A stretch of DNA of 38,261 bases from Rhodoferax sp. (GCF_023701345.1 NZ_JAMPXE010000015.1:1-38261), one strand, 5' to 3'. Positions 8,321 through 17,801 are shown, counted from the stretch's first letter. Translations and numbers: made by a program. The notes: generated by a model from the letters alone, not told the origin.

Positions 8321-11300
8321 ATGTTTGTTCACTTACGCCTGCACACCGAATTTTCTGTCATAGATGGCACCACACGCATCGATGAGGTGGTCAAGGCGGC
8401 TGCTGCCGATGGCCAGCCCGCCCTGGCCATCACCGACTTGAGCAACCTGTTTGGCGCTATCAAGTTTTACAAGGAAGGGCGCAAGCGTGGCGTCAAGCCC
8501 CTGATTGGCGCCGAGGTCTGGCTGGAGGGTCTGGGCAAGGAAGCCGGGCAACTCTCGCGCGTGCTGCTGCTGGTGCAAAACCACCCCGGTTACCTCCACT
8601 TGTCCGAACTGCTGGCGCGCGCCTGGACGCAAAACGCCGGCAAAGCGCAGGCCACCGTCAGTCTGGCCTGGCTTAAAGAACTCAATGGCGGGCTCATTTG
8701 CCTGTCCGGTGCACAGGCTGGGCCGGTGGGGCAGGCCTTGCTGCAGGGCGACGAGGCACGGGCGCTGGATGCCGCGTTGCAATTGGCGGGGGTGTTCACG
8801 CACCGTTTTTATCTGGAACTGCAACGCGCCGGCCGCCCAGAAGACGAGCTGCAGGTGGCGGCGGCGGTGCAATTGGCGTTGCGCTCGGGCTTGCCGGTGG
8901 TGGCGACGCACCCGGTGCAATTTCAGGCGCCAGAAGATTTTGAGGCGCATGAGGCCCGGGTCTGTATTGCCGAAGGTGAAATGCTCGCCAACCCGCGCCG
9001 GGTGCGCCGCTTCACGCGCGACCAGTACTTTAAAACCAGCGCCGAGATGCAGGCCCTGTTTGCCGATGTGCCATCGGCCCTGGCCAACAGTGCGGAGATT
9101 GCCAGGCGCTGCAACCTGAGCCTGGTGCTGGGCAAGCCGCAATTGCCTGATTTCCCCATTCCTGAAGTCAATGGCCAGATCATGGGGGCCGATGACTACT
9201 TTCGTTACGCTTCGCACGAAGGGCTCAAGGCGCGCATGGCGCATTTGTACCCCGACCCTGTCGCGCGTGAAAAAGAGATGCCGCGCTACCTGGAGCGGCT
9301 CGAATTTGAGCTCACCACCATTTTGAAAATGGGCTTTCCGGGTTATTTTCTGATTGTGGGTGATTTCATCAACTGGGCCAAAAACAATGGCTGTCCGGTG
9401 GGCCCCGGGCGTGGCTCCGGCGCCGGTTCGCTGGTGGCTTACGCCCTCAAGATCACCGACCTCGACCCCTTGCAATACAACCTGCTGTTCGAGCGTTTTT
9501 TGAATCCCGAACGGGTCTCCATGCCCGACTTCGACATTGACTTTTGCCAGGGTAACCGCGACCGGGTGATTGACTACGTGAAGGAGAAATACGGCAAGGA
9601 TGCGGTCAGTCAGATTGCCACCTTTGGCACCATGGCAGCGCGCGCCGCGATTCGCGACGTGGGCCGGGTGCTGGACATGAGCTACACCTTTTGCGACGGC
9701 ATCAGCAAGCTGATTCCCAACAAGCCCGGCGTCGCCGTGACCCTGCAATTGCCACCTCCCGACCGCAAAAAAGACGACAAGCTGGTTTATGCCGTCGAGG
9801 CCGAACCAATTTTGGCCGAACGCGAAGCCAGGGAAGAAGACGTGCGCACGCTGCTGGAGCTGGCCCGCAAGCTCGAAGGCATGACGCGCAACATTGGCAT
9901 GCACGCTGGCGGTGTGTTGATTGCCCCCGGCAAACTCACCGACTTTTGTCCGCTCTACCAGCAGCCTGGCAGCGAGTCGGCGGTGAGCCAGTACGACAAG
10001 AACGACGTCGAGGCGGTTGGCCTGGTCAAGTTCGACTTTTTGGGTCTGGCGACCCTGACGATTCTGGAAATTGCCCGCGAGTTCATCAGACAGCGCCACC
10101 CGGGTCAGGAAAAATTTGCCTTCGAGAACCTGCCGCTTGACGACAAGCCCACCTACAAGTTGTTTCAGGACGGCAAGACCGAGGCCGTGTTCCAGTTTGA
10201 ATCGCGCGGCATGCAGGGCATGCTGAAAGACGCCAAACCCACGCGTCTGGAAGACCTGATTGCCCTGAATGCGCTGTATCGCCCGGGCCCGATGGACCTG
10301 ATCCCGAGCTTTGTGGCGCGCAAGCATGGCCGTGAGGTGGTGGAGTACCCGCATCCGCTGGTGGCCAACATGCTGTCGGAGACCTACGGCATCATGGTCT
10401 ACCAGGAACAGGTCATGCAGACCGCCCAGATTCTGGGCGGCTACTCGCTCGGTGGCGCCGACATGCTGCGCCGCGCCATGGGCAAGAAAGACGCCGACGA
10501 GATGGCGCGGCACCGCCAGATTTTCCGGGACGGCGCGCTAAAGAACGACATCAAGCAGGACAAGGCCGACGAGGTCTTTGACCTGATGGAGAAGTTCGCC
10601 GGCTACGGCTTCAACAAATCCCACGCGGCGGCTTACTCGCTGCTGGCCTACCACACGGCCTGGCTCAAAGTGCACTACACGGCTGAGTTCTTTTGCGCCA
10701 ACATGACGGTGGAAATGGACGACACCGACAAGCTCAAGGTGCTGTTCGAAGACGCGCTCAAGATGGGGCTGACGTTTGAGTCACCCGACGTGAACCGAGG
10801 CGTGAGCCGCTTTGAGCCTGTCTCCGACAAAGTCATCCGTTATGGCCTCAGCGCCATCAAAGGCAGCGGCCAGCAGGCCATTGAAGCGATTGTGGCGGCG
10901 CGCGAGGGCCGGGGTGTGGGCCCCAATGGCGACACGGTGGGGTCGTTCAAGAGCTTGTTTGATTTTTGTGCCCGGGTCGACCGCAGCCGTATCAACAAGC
11001 GCACGGTCGAGGCGCTGATCAAGGCAGGTGCCTTTGATGCCATTGAACTCAACCGCGCCAGCCTGCTGGCCAGTGTCGATCTGGCGTTTGAGTTTGGTGC
11101 GGCAGCGCTGGCCAATGCCAATCAGTGCAGCCTGTTTGACATGGATGACGGCGAAGCGCATGGCTCCAGCTCGCAAGAGCCCGAGCTGGTGCAGGCGATG
11201 CCCTGGGGCGTGAAAGAACGGCTGGTTTATGAAAAAACAGCCGTCGGTTTTTATTTGTCCGGGCATTTGTTTGACGAAGTGGTGCAGGAGGTGCGTCGAT

Positions 11301-11884
11301 TCGCCAAGCGTCCGATTGCCGAACTGATCGATACCCGCGAGCCGCAGTTGCTGGCCGGCATCATCACCGACTTTCGCATCATCAACGGCCAGCGCGGCAA
11401 ACTGGCTCTGTTCAAGCTCGACGACACGTCGGGCGTGATCGAGGCCCGCGCCGATGAGGCATTGCTCAACGCGCACAAGGATTTGCTGAAAGATGACGAG
11501 CTGGTTATCGTCATGGGCAAGCAGCAGCCCGACCGCTTTTCGGGCGGCATGCAGCTCACCGTGACCCAGATCTGGGGCCTGGAGCAGGCGCGATGCCGCT
11601 TTGGCAAGTATCTGCGCGTGTGCGCCACTACCGGCCCGCAGGGTTTGAAGCTGGACATGGCGCGCTTGCTGAGAGACTTTCCGGCGCAAAAAGAGGTGAC
11701 CGAGCAGGGTGAGCTGTGGCGCGGCCTGGGCGTGCGGCTGGCCTTGGCCTGTCAGGGCGAAGAGGGTACGGCCCTGGCCGAGTTGCAGTTGGGCGAGCAG
11801 GCCAGGTTTTACCCCAGCAATGCCGCGCTGGCCAGCTGGTGGGCGCAGGCGGCGCCGGGCAGCGCCGAGATTGTTTACGAGTGA
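8321..11884 (+). CDS. dnaE: DNA polymerase III alpha subunit
   Basis: 1187 residues, standard for proteobacterial DnaE1. It is the replicative polymerase catalytic subunit. The N-terminal PHP domain starts FVHLRLHTEFSVIDG. The polymerase domain includes GRGSGAGSLVAY near 365 and the metal-binding PDFDIDF with Asp403 and Asp405. The helix-hairpin-helix region and thumb/fingers follow, including FAGYGFNKSHAAAYS. A clamp-binding motif QCSLFD sits at 935-940. An OB-fold domain (IITDFRIINGQRGKLALFKLDD) and a C-terminal domain complete the protein. The stop lies three bases from the convergent tolA stop, with no hairpin terminator between them. Confidence 0.97.
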   Translation: MFVHLRLHTEFSVIDGTTRIDEVVKAAAADGQPALAITDLSNLFGAIKFYKEGRKRGVKPLIGAEVWLEGLGKEAGQLSRVLLLVQNHPGYLHLSELLARAWTQNAGKAQATVSLAWLKELNGGLICLSGAQAGPVGQALLQGDEARALDAALQLAGVFTHRFYLELQRAGRPEDELQVAAAVQLALRSGLPVVATHPVQFQAPEDFEAHEARVCIAEGEMLANPRRVRRFTRDQYFKTSAEMQALFADVPSALANSAEIARRCNLSLVLGKPQLPDFPIPEVNGQIMGADDYFRYASHEGLKARMAHLYPDPVAREKEMPRYLERLEFELTTILKMGFPGYFLIVGDFINWAKNNGCPVGPGRGSGAGSLVAYALKITDLDPLQYNLLFERFLNPERVSMPDFDIDFCQGNRDRVIDYVKEKYGKDAVSQIATFGTMAARAAIRDVGRVLDMSYTFCDGISKLIPNKPGVAVTLQLPPPDRKKDDKLVYAVEAEPILAEREAREEDVRTLLELARKLEGMTRNIGMHAGGVLIAPGKLTDFCPLYQQPGSESAVSQYDKNDVEAVGLVKFDFLGLATLTILEIAREFIRQRHPGQEKFAFENLPLDDKPTYKLFQDGKTEAVFQFESRGMQGMLKDAKPTRLEDLIALNALYRPGPMDLIPSFVARKHGREVVEYPHPLVANMLSETYGIMVYQEQVMQTAQILGGYSLGGADMLRRAMGKKDADEMARHRQIFRDGALKNDIKQDKADEVFDLMEKFAGYGFNKSHAAAYSLLAYHTAWLKVHYTAEFFCANMTVEMDDTDKLKVLFEDALKMGLTFESPDVNRGVSRFEPVSDKVIRYGLSAIKGSGQQAIEAIVAAREGRGVGPNGDTVGSFKSLFDFCARVDRSRINKRTVEALIKAGAFDAIELNRASLLASVDLAFEFGAAALANANQCSLFDMDDGEAHGSSSQEPELVQAMPWGVKERLVYEKTAVGFYLSGHLFDEVVQEVRRFAKRPIAELIDTREPQLLAGIITDFRIINGQRGKLALFKLDDTSGVIEARADEALLNAHKDLLKDDELVIVMGKQQPDRFSGGMQLTVTQIWGLEQARCRFGKYLRVCATTGPQGLKLDMARLLRDFPAQKEVTEQGELWRGLGVRLALACQGEEGTALAELQLGEQARFYPSNAALASWWAQAAPGSAEIVYE

Positions 11885-11887
11885 CCG

Positions 11888-12760
11888 CTAATCCTTGGGC
11901 CGGAAACTGATCAACAGCGGGGAGGGCACGCGGCCATCGGAGTCTCGCGGCAGCACTTCGGTTTTGTCGATGGCCCGGAGCACCGCCTCGTCCCATTCTT
12001 TCATGCCGCTGGATTGGGTGAGTTTGCGCGCGATGATGGTGCCGTCAGGGGAGGTTCGTACCTCAACCACAGCCGTTGGATTGCCTGAAATGGCTTCGGT
12101 GAAGACAATATTGGGCTTGACGCGTGCAATCACGCGGCCGGCATAACTGGCGGATGGTCCGGCCGATTTGAGCGCCGTGCCGCTGGCGCTTGCGCTTCCG
12201 CTGGCGCCGGCCAGGCCGGCCATGCGCCGCAGATTTTTTTCGCGCTGGGCTTCCAGCTGTCTGGCTTGCTGTTCGGCCAGCTTCTTCTCTTGTGCCAGTT
12301 TGGTTTTGTCTGCCAGGGCCTGTTTCAGCTTGTCGGCCTTGAGTTTTGCTTCCTTTTCTTTTTCTTGTTGCAGCTTGGCTTGTTTGCGCTTTTCCTGCTG
12401 CTGTTCAAACTCAAGCTGCTTTTGCTTCTGGATGCGCTTTTTTTCCTGTTCGAGTGCGATATCGACCTTGGGTGGGGCCACCACCGGCTCCGGCATGCGC
12501 GCAGGCGGGGGCACAGGTTCGGGTTTTTCGGGCAGCACCAGTTCGGCTGGGGGCTCCTGCAGCCTGGGGGCGGCTGCCACGGGGACAGCGGCCCAGAGTT
12601 CAGCCTCTGCCGAGAGGATTTGCGCTTCCCGTTTCCATTGCACGCCCCAGGTTAGTGCCGCCACCAGCAGGCCGTGCGCCAGCAGCGCCAACATGAAGGC
12701 GCGCACCACGCCGGGGGTGGCAGGCGGGGCAAATTCCAGTCGGTCGGCAGCAGCGTGCAT
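11888..12760 (-). CDS. tolA: Tol-Pal system protein TolA (TonB/TolA energy transducer)
   Basis: 290 residues from ATG at 12760 (MHAAADRLEF). One N-terminal transmembrane helix at about 19-41 anchors it in the inner membrane. It is followed by a Pro-rich segment (about 65-95), a long K/Q/E/A-rich helical domain (about 98-190) and a C-terminal TonB/TolA domain with SYAGRVIARVKPNIVF and TAVVEVRTSPDGTII. TolA transmits proton-motive-force-driven motion of TolQR to the outer membrane during constriction. Ten bases separate it from tolR. tolB and pal, which usually follow tolA, are not here; the gene ends against convergent dnaE. Confidence 0.93.
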   Translation of the reverse strand: MHAAADRLEFAPPATPGVVRAFMLALLAHGLLVAALTWGVQWKREAQILSAEAELWAAVPVAAAPRLQEPPAELVLPEKPEPVPPPARMPEPVVAPPKVDIALEQEKKRIQKQKQLEFEQQQEKRKQAKLQQEKEKEAKLKADKLKQALADKTKLAQEKKLAEQQARQLEAQREKNLRRMAGLAGASGSASASGTALKSAGPSASYAGRVIARVKPNIVFTEAISGNPTAVVEVRTSPDGTIIARKLTQSSGMKEWDEAVLRAIDKTEVLPRDSDGRVPSPLLISFRPKD

Positions 12761-12770
12761 GGCGATCAGG

Positions 12771-13190
12771 TCAGGGCGCCAGTTGCACCGACAGGCCGAC
12801 GCGGGCAATGCCGGCGCGCTGCAAGGTGTCCATGACGCGCACCACGGCTTCGTATTTGACGGCCTTGTCGGCGCTGATGACCACCGCCGTGTTGGCCACC
12901 TCACCCTGGGCCTGCTTGACGGCGCTGGTGATGTCCTGCAGGCGCAGGCTGGTGCTTTTGTCCTTGAGCTTGAGCTGCAGCGCTTCGTCCTTGCCAATCA
13001 CAATCTGGATCACCTGGTCGGGCTGGCCGGCCGCCTTGCCGACGCTGGGCAGGTTGATCATGCTGGGCGCAATCAGCGGCGCGGTGACCATGAAGATGAT
13101 CAACAGCACCAGCATCACGTCGATGAAGGGCACCATGTTGATTTCGTTGATGGTGCGACGACCGCGGCCGCGGCTGACAACGGCGGCCAT
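12771..13190 (-). CDS. tolR: Tol-Pal system protein TolR (ExbD family)
   Basis: 139 residues. A short basic cytoplasmic N-terminus is followed by one transmembrane helix (VPFIDVMLVLLIIFMVTAPL, 20-39) carrying the conserved motor aspartate Asp24, then a periplasmic ExbD/TolR domain ending VMDTLQRAGIARVGLSVQL. TolR and TolQ form the proton-driven motor that energises TolA. The start lies two bases after the tolQ stop, so the pair is almost certainly co-translated. Confidence 0.95.
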   Translation of the reverse strand: MAAVVSRGRGRRTINEINMVPFIDVMLVLLIIFMVTAPLIAPSMINLPSVGKAAGQPDQVIQIVIGKDEALQLKLKDKSTSLRLQDITSAVKQAQGEVANTAVVISADKAVKYEAVVRVMDTLQRAGIARVGLSVQLAP

Positions 13191-13192
13191 GG

Positions 13193-13885
13193 TCAGTGTC
13201 CCGAGGCCGACTGCGCGCCCACATTGCGCTGCAGGATGTTGGAAAACTCTTCGATGAAGGTTTCCAGCCGGATCGCGATGCGGTCGATGTCACGGGCAAA
13301 GCGGTTGTAGGCAACCACTGCCGGAATGGCGGCAAACAGACCAATGGCGGTGGCCACCAGGGCCTCGGCAATGCCGGGCGCCACGGAAGCCAGTGTGACC
13401 TGGGTGAGGGCGGCCAGGCCGGTAAAGGCGTGCATGATGCCCCACACCGTGCCAAACAAACCCACATAGGGCGACACCGAGCCGACCGAGGCCAGAAACG
13501 ACAAATGGGTTTCGATCACGTCCATTTCACGCTGAAAGCTGGCCCGCATGGCGCGCCGGGCGCCGTCCATCAGGGTGCCGGCGTCGGTGATGTGGCGTTC
13601 GCGTAATTTTTGATATTCGCGCATGCCGCTGGCAAAAATGCGCTCCATCGGGCCACCCTGGCGGGCGTTTTGGGCGGCTGCGGCGAACAGGTCGTTCAGG
13701 CTGCTGCCCGACCAGAAATCGCGCTCAAAACTGTCGTTGAGCGCCTTGACCTTGCCCAGTGAAAAAAGTTTGCGAAAAATGGCGGCCCAGCTGGCGATCG
13801 ACACGCTGATCAACAGCAACATCACCAACTGCACCACCAGGCTGGCATTCAGCACCAGTTGAAAAATGGAAAGGTCTTGGTTCAT
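13193..13885 (-). CDS. tolQ: Tol-Pal system protein TolQ (MotA/TolQ/ExbB channel)
   Basis: 230 residues. Three membrane segments are expected: one near the N-terminus (LVLNASLVVQLVMLLLISVS) and two in the second half, around GLFGTVWGIMHAFTGLA and VATAIGLFAAIPAVVAYN. These last two hold the conserved TolQ/ExbB motifs, including GTVWGI. The long cytoplasmic loop lies between TM1 and TM2. TolQ forms the channel-like stator of the Tol motor with TolR. It starts seven bases after the ybgC stop, in the classic ybgC-tolQ-tolR-tolA order. Confidence 0.95.
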   Translation of the reverse strand: MNQDLSIFQLVLNASLVVQLVMLLLISVSIASWAAIFRKLFSLGKVKALNDSFERDFWSGSSLNDLFAAAAQNARQGGPMERIFASGMREYQKLRERHITDAGTLMDGARRAMRASFQREMDVIETHLSFLASVGSVSPYVGLFGTVWGIMHAFTGLAALTQVTLASVAPGIAEALVATAIGLFAAIPAVVAYNRFARDIDRIAIRLETFIEEFSNILQRNVGAQSASGH

Positions 13886-13892
13886 GCTTTGT

Positions 13893-14321
13893 TTATGTGA
13901 GTGCGTGAAGGATCCGGGACGGAATTCTGTCAGGTTTTAGCGTGCTGGCGTTGACCCAGCCGGCGCGAATGGTTGCTTCGCACAACAGCAAAGGATCTGC
14001 ATTGGTGGTCAACAGCGCCTGTTGGTGGATTGTCATGGAGGCACGGCCCGCATCCAGCAGTGAAGTTGTAACCAGAAGTTCATCGTCGAGCCGGGCGCTT
14101 TTGAGAAAACGCACCTGGGCTTCTCCTACCACAAACATGCCGCCGGTAGACTCGCGCAAAGCCTGCTGGCTGATGCCCCTGGCACGCAGCCATTCGGTGC
14201 GCGATCGCTCAAAAAATTTCAGGTAGTTGGCATAAAACACGATGCCGCCGGCATCGGTGTCTTCCCAGTACACCCGCACCGGCCAGACAAAGGTCTCTTT
14301 GCCACTGCATTGTTCGTTCAT
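13893..14321 (-). CDS. ybgC: Tol-Pal-associated acyl-CoA thioesterase YbgC
   Basis: 142-residue hot-dog-fold thioesterase. The signature DTDAGGIVFYANYLKFFERSRTEWLR carries the family's catalytic aspartate (DTDAGG). YbgC hydrolyses acyl-CoA thioesters at the cytoplasmic face of the membrane and is linked to phospholipid metabolism. It is encoded at the head of tol operons across proteobacteria, as here. Its ATG overlaps the upstream aminotransferase stop by four bases, so translation is probably coupled. Confidence 0.94.
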   Translation of the reverse strand: MNEQCSGKETFVWPVRVYWEDTDAGGIVFYANYLKFFERSRTEWLRARGISQQALRESTGGMFVVGEAQVRFLKSARLDDELLVTTSLLDAGRASMTIHQQALLTTNADPLLLCEATIRAGWVNASTLKPDRIPSRILHALT

Positions 14322-15502
14322 GCCAGTAAAACTTTCAGGCGGTCGATGGCGTTGTGCAGTTGTGCCATCGAATTGGCGGTTGAAAAACGAATGAAATGGC
14401 TGGTCTCGGCATGGCCAAAGTCGCGTCCCGGGGTGACCGCCACGTGGGCGCGGTTCATCAGTTCAAACGCCAGGTCCCAACTGCCGTTCACGCCCAATTT
14501 TTCGCAAGCAGCAGAGCAATCGGCCCAGGCATAGAAAGCGCCGTCTGGCATCACCGGAACGCTCAATCCGAGCGCGTTGAGGGCCGGGATGAAGTAGTCA
14601 CGGCGCGCCTTGAACTCGGCGCGGCGGCGCTCAAATTCGGCCAGGCTCGCGGGCTCAAAACAGGCCAGGGCGGCATATTGCGCAATGGTGCTGGGGCAAA
14701 TGAACAGGTTTTGCGCCAGACGCTCGATCACCGGCACCAGGGCTTCCGGCACTACCATCCAGCCCAGGCGCCAGCCGGTCATGTTGAAGTATTTGCTGAA
14801 GCTGTTGATGCTGATGAGCTGGTCATCCAGCGCCAGTGCGGTGTGGCCATAAGTTTCGTCGTGGCTCAGCCCCAGATAAATCTCGTCGATCAGGGTGATG
14901 CCACCGCGCTGGCTGACTACCTCGTGAATGCGGCGCAATTCATCCGGCGCTATCGAGGTACCGGTGGGATTGGAGGGCGAGGCCAGCAAAACGCCACGCG
15001 TTTTTTCACCCCAGGCGGCAAGCACCTTGTCGGCGCTGAGCTGGAAACGCTCTGCCGCCGTGGTCGGGATCAGCACCGCCTTGCCATCTGCGGCAGACAC
15101 AAAATGCCGGTTGCATGGGTAGCTGGGGTCGGACATCAGCACTTCGTCACCGGCATCCACCAGGGCCAGGCAAGCCAGTTGCAAGGCGGCGGAGGCGCCG
15201 GCGGTCACCACAATGCGGCTGGCAGGCACGGCGACGCCAAAATGGCTGCCATACCAGGCGCTGATGCGCTCACGCAGCTCGGGCAGTCCGGTGGCTGGGG
15301 TGTATTGCGTCAAGCCGTCGTGGATGGCTTTGACCGCCGCTTCCTGCACCAAGGGCGGGGCAGTGAAGTCGGGCTCACCAATGTTCAGGAAAATCATGGG
15401 CGATTCGGACTGTGCCACCTTCTTCGCCAAGGCGCTGGCGGCTTTGCCCACCTCCATCACATAAAAAGGCTCAATGTGCTGGGCGCGCTGTGAAATCTTC
15501 AT
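14318..15502 (-). CDS. Class I/II pyridoxal-phosphate aminotransferase
   Basis: 394 residues from ATG at 15502 (MKISQRAQHIEPF), which gives normal family spacing; an upstream in-frame extension would run into nusB. PLP-fold hallmarks: an N-terminal NIGEPDFTAPP substrate loop, SNPTGT around 177-182, DEIYLGL near 206-212, and the Schiff-base lysine Lys237 in SFSKYFNMTGWRLGW. A conserved arginine in HFIRFSTANS near the end would bind the substrate carboxylate. The amino-donor specificity cannot be fixed; aspartate/alanine-type and aromatic-type members look alike at this level. It sits between nusB (seven bases upstream) and ybgC (four-base overlap), inside the riboflavin-tol gene string. Confidence 0.9.
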   Translation of the reverse strand: MKISQRAQHIEPFYVMEVGKAASALAKKVAQSESPMIFLNIGEPDFTAPPLVQEAAVKAIHDGLTQYTPATGLPELRERISAWYGSHFGVAVPASRIVVTAGASAALQLACLALVDAGDEVLMSDPSYPCNRHFVSAADGKAVLIPTTAAERFQLSADKVLAAWGEKTRGVLLASPSNPTGTSIAPDELRRIHEVVSQRGGITLIDEIYLGLSHDETYGHTALALDDQLISINSFSKYFNMTGWRLGWMVVPEALVPVIERLAQNLFICPSTIAQYAALACFEPASLAEFERRRAEFKARRDYFIPALNALGLSVPVMPDGAFYAWADCSAACEKLGVNGSWDLAFELMNRAHVAVTPGRDFGHAETSHFIRFSTANSMAQLHNAIDRLKVLLA

Positions 15503-15509
15503 CGACGGT

Positions 15510-16040
15510 CTAGCGTGCTGCGCCCTGATCGGCGGCCACCTCGAGTTCACGCAACTGCCGTGCCAGACCGTTGAGCACGCCATTCACATATTTGTGACCA
15601 TCGGTGCCGCCAAATTCCTTGGCCAGCTCGACGCATTCATTAAGCACCACACGCCAGGGCACGTCCAGGCAGTGTTGCAGCTCATAGGCGCCAATCCACA
15701 TCACCGCATGCTCCACCGGTGAAATTTCCGCAAGCTTGCGGTCGAGCAGCGGCACGATCAACGCGTCGAGTTGATCCGCCTGCTCGGCACTGCCATGCAG
15801 CAAGGCATCGAAATGCACGCTATCGGCCTTGCTGAAACCAGCCAGGTCACGGGTGAAAGCATCCACCGCAGCGACATCGTTTTTGCCCACCAGCACCTGG
15901 TACAGCGCCTGCACGGCAAATTCACGGGCGCGGGAGCGGTCAGATTTGCTGGCGGCCTTGCGCACGCCGGTGCTGGTCAGCCCCTTGCGCGGCTGGCGCG
16001 GTGGCCGGGTTGATGGGTTGGGGTGGCTGGATTCGCTCAT
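15510..16040 (-). CDS. nusB: Transcription antitermination factor NusB
   Basis: 176 residues. After a basic, Pro/Ser-rich N-terminal extension of about 30 residues, the all-helical NusB fold begins at [17 protein letters not shown]. It includes [15 protein letters not shown] and the conserved [19 protein letters not shown], and ends with [16 protein letters not shown]. NusB binds boxA RNA with NusE (S10) in rRNA antitermination. It overlaps the ribH stop by four bases; the ribH-nusB pairing is common in proteobacteria. Confidence 0.96.
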   Translation of the reverse strand: MSESSHPNPSTRPPRQPRKGLTSTGVRKAASKSDRSRAREFAVQALYQVLVGKNDVAAVDAFTRDLAGFSKADSVHFDALLHGSAEQADQLDALIVPLLDRKLAEISPVEHAVMWIGAYELQHCLDVPWRVVLNECVELAKEFGGTDGHKYVNGVLNGLARQLRELEVAADQGAAR

Positions 16041-16513
16041 TCAATTTCTTCCAGTAAGTTGGCCATTTCCACGGCCACGCGGGCGGCGTCGCGGCCTTTG
16101 TCGGTTTGCCGGGCCACCGCTTGCGCCAGGTTCTCGGTGGTCAGGATGGCGTTGGCGATCGGGATCTGGTAATCCAGCGCAATCCGGCTGACACTGGCCC
16201 CCGATTCGTTGGCCACCAGTTCAAAGTGGTAGGTTTCACCGCGAATGATGCAACCCAGGGCCACCAGCGCGTGGTACTTGAGCTGTTCGGCCAGTGCCTG
16301 CAGTGCGACGGGCACTTCCAGTGCGCCAGGGACCTGCACCAGGGTGATATTTTTTTCTTCCACGCCCAAAGCCAGCAGTTCGGTCTTGCAAGCCAGAGCC
16401 AGGGCATTGGTGATGTCGGCGTTGAAGCGCGCCTGGACAATGCCGATGGTGAGATTTTTGCCGTTCAATCGTGGGTCGGTGGCGGCCAGCGCGCCTTGGT
16501 CTGCGATCAGCAT
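16037..16513 (-). CDS. ribH: 6,7-dimethyl-8-ribityllumazine synthase
   Basis: 158 residues, the usual length. It condenses 5-amino-6-ribitylaminouracil with 3,4-dihydroxy-2-butanone 4-phosphate, the product of the adjacent ribB, in the penultimate step of riboflavin synthesis. Conserved segments: [25 protein letters not shown] and the catalytic [19 protein letters not shown] with the loop histidine at 96. An AGGA Shine-Dalgarno lies before the ATG at 16513. The gap to ribB is 28 bases and the overlap with nusB is four bases. Confidence 0.96.
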   Translation of the reverse strand: MLIADQGALAATDPRLNGKNLTIGIVQARFNADITNALALACKTELLALGVEEKNITLVQVPGALEVPVALQALAEQLKYHALVALGCIIRGETYHFELVANESGASVSRIALDYQIPIANAILTTENLAQAVARQTDKGRDAARVAVEMANLLEEIE

Positions 16514-16541
16514 GGGGATTTCCTGTTCAGTAGATGGGTTT

Positions 16542-17657
16542 TCAGGCGGTCACGTAGCCGACAATTTCGAGACCGTAACCGGTCATGCTGGGCATGCGCC
16601 GCGGGTTGCCCATCAAGGTCATTTTGTGGACGCCGCATTCGCGCAGGATCTGGGCGCCAATGCCGTAGGTGCGCAGGTCCATGCGGCCACGCGCCGGACC
16701 GTGGCTGGCGCGTGCCGTGCCGTCAAACTGGGCCAGCAACTGGTCGGCACTTTCACCGCAGTTCAAGAATACCACCACGCCCTTGCCTTCCGCTGCCACG
16801 CGCGACAGGCTGGCATCCAGGCTCCAGGAATGCATGGTGCGGCCTACTTCGAGGGCGTCGAATACCGACAGCGGCTCATGCACCCGCGCCAGCACGGCTT
16901 CATCGGCGTCCCATTGGCCCTTGACCAGCGCCAGGTGCACGCCCTGTGCGGTTTTGTCCTTGAAGGCATGCACCGTGAATTCGCCAAAAGCGGTCTTCAG
17001 CGGCCTGTCGCCCAGGTGCTCGACCAGGGACTCGGTGCTGCTGCGGTGGTGAATCAGGTCGGCGATGGTGCCAATCTTGAGCCCGTGCTCGGCGGCAAAC
17101 AGCTGCAAGTCGGGCAGGCGCGCCATGGTGCCGTCGTCTTTCATGATCTCGCAGATCACGGCTGCTGGCGCACAACCGGCCATGGCGGCCAGGTCGCAGC
17201 CGGCTTCGGTATGACCGGCGCGCATCAGCACGCCGCCTTCGACGGCTTGCAAAGGAAAGATGTGGCCGGGTTGCACCAGATCCGCGGGCTTGGCATCGCG
17301 GGCAACGGCCACTTGAATGGTTTGCGCCCGGTCGGCGGCCGAAATGCCGGTGGTGACGCCTTCGGCGGCTTCAATCGACACGGTAAAGGCCGTGCTTTTT
17401 TTGTCGGTGTTGCGCAAGGTCATGGGCGGCAGCTGCAGAAGTTCGCAACGCTCGCGGGTGAGCGTCAGGCAGATCAGGCCGCGACCAAAGCGGGCCATGA
17501 AATTGACCGCTTCGGCCGTCACGTGCTCGGCGGCCATGACCAGGTCGCCTTCGTTTTCGCGGTCTTCTTCGTCGACCAGAATAACCATGCGCCCCGCGCG
17601 CAAGTCGGCCACGATGTCTTCAACAGGGGAGATGGGGACAGGATGAGACTGTGTCAT
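16542..17657 (-). CDS. ribB: 3,4-dihydroxy-2-butanone 4-phosphate synthase with degenerate GTP cyclohydrolase II-like tail (RibBX type)
   Basis: 371 residues from ATG at 17657; an in-frame TTG four codons upstream is less likely. The RibB domain (1 to about 207) is intact: [10 protein letters not shown] at 29-38 binds metal and substrate, and [10 protein letters not shown] at 146-155 completes the site. The C-terminal half (about 218-371) aligns with GTP cyclohydrolase II. However, at the three positions equivalent to zinc-binding Cys54, Cys65 and Cys67 of E. coli RibA it has Leu263, Thr274 and His276, and it stops short at LEIVGYVTA. It should make dihydroxybutanone phosphate but not act as RibA. 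Such RibB-X hybrids are known in proteobacteria. A separate ribA is needed elsewhere. I see no FMN riboswitch in the 144-base upstream region. Confidence 0.93.
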   Translation of the reverse strand: MTQSHPVPISPVEDIVADLRAGRMVILVDEEDRENEGDLVMAAEHVTAEAVNFMARFGRGLICLTLTRERCELLQLPPMTLRNTDKKSTAFTVSIEAAEGVTTGISAADRAQTIQVAVARDAKPADLVQPGHIFPLQAVEGGVLMRAGHTEAGCDLAAMAGCAPAAVICEIMKDDGTMARLPDLQLFAAEHGLKIGTIADLIHHRSSTESLVEHLGDRPLKTAFGEFTVHAFKDKTAQGVHLALVKGQWDADEAVLARVHEPLSVFDALEVGRTMHSWSLDASLSRVAAEGKGVVVFLNCGESADQLLAQFDGTARASHGPARGRMDLRTYGIGAQILRECGVHKMTLMGNPRRMPSMTGYGLEIVGYVTA

Positions 17658-17801
17658 GCAATGATTCAAATCGTTGGGGTATCAAAAATAGAGACCGGCA
17701 AACCGGGCCGCTGCCAGCGGGGGGTCTGTGCGATCAGTTGTACCGATTATCCGGGATTGTGGTTTGGGTTAGGCTTGTCCCCAGTTTTCAGGAGAAGATA
17801 A
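17658..17801. other. Divergent intergenic region between ribB and the small membrane protein
   Basis: 144 bases separating two divergent genes. It must contain the promoter of the ribB-ribH-nusB-tol string and that of the downstream small gene. An AGGAGA Shine-Dalgarno at about 17790-17795 belongs to the plus-strand gene. I could not recognise the conserved helices of an FMN riboswitch, nor a convincing sigma70 box pair. Confidence 0.4.

Noticed and set aside
8333-10513. Very long open frame (726 codons) on the minus strand inside dnaE
   Set aside because: It is antisense to well-matched DnaE polymerase motifs, its product is rich in His, Gln and Arg with no recognisable domain, and it follows from high GC third positions on the coding strand.
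16245-17801. 518-codon plus-strand frame across ribH and ribB
   Set aside because: It runs antisense to two conserved enzymes with intact motifs and has no domain of its own.
17658-17801. FMN riboswitch upstream of ribB
   Set aside because: I looked for the conserved RFN helices on the minus strand and could not find them in the 144 bases.
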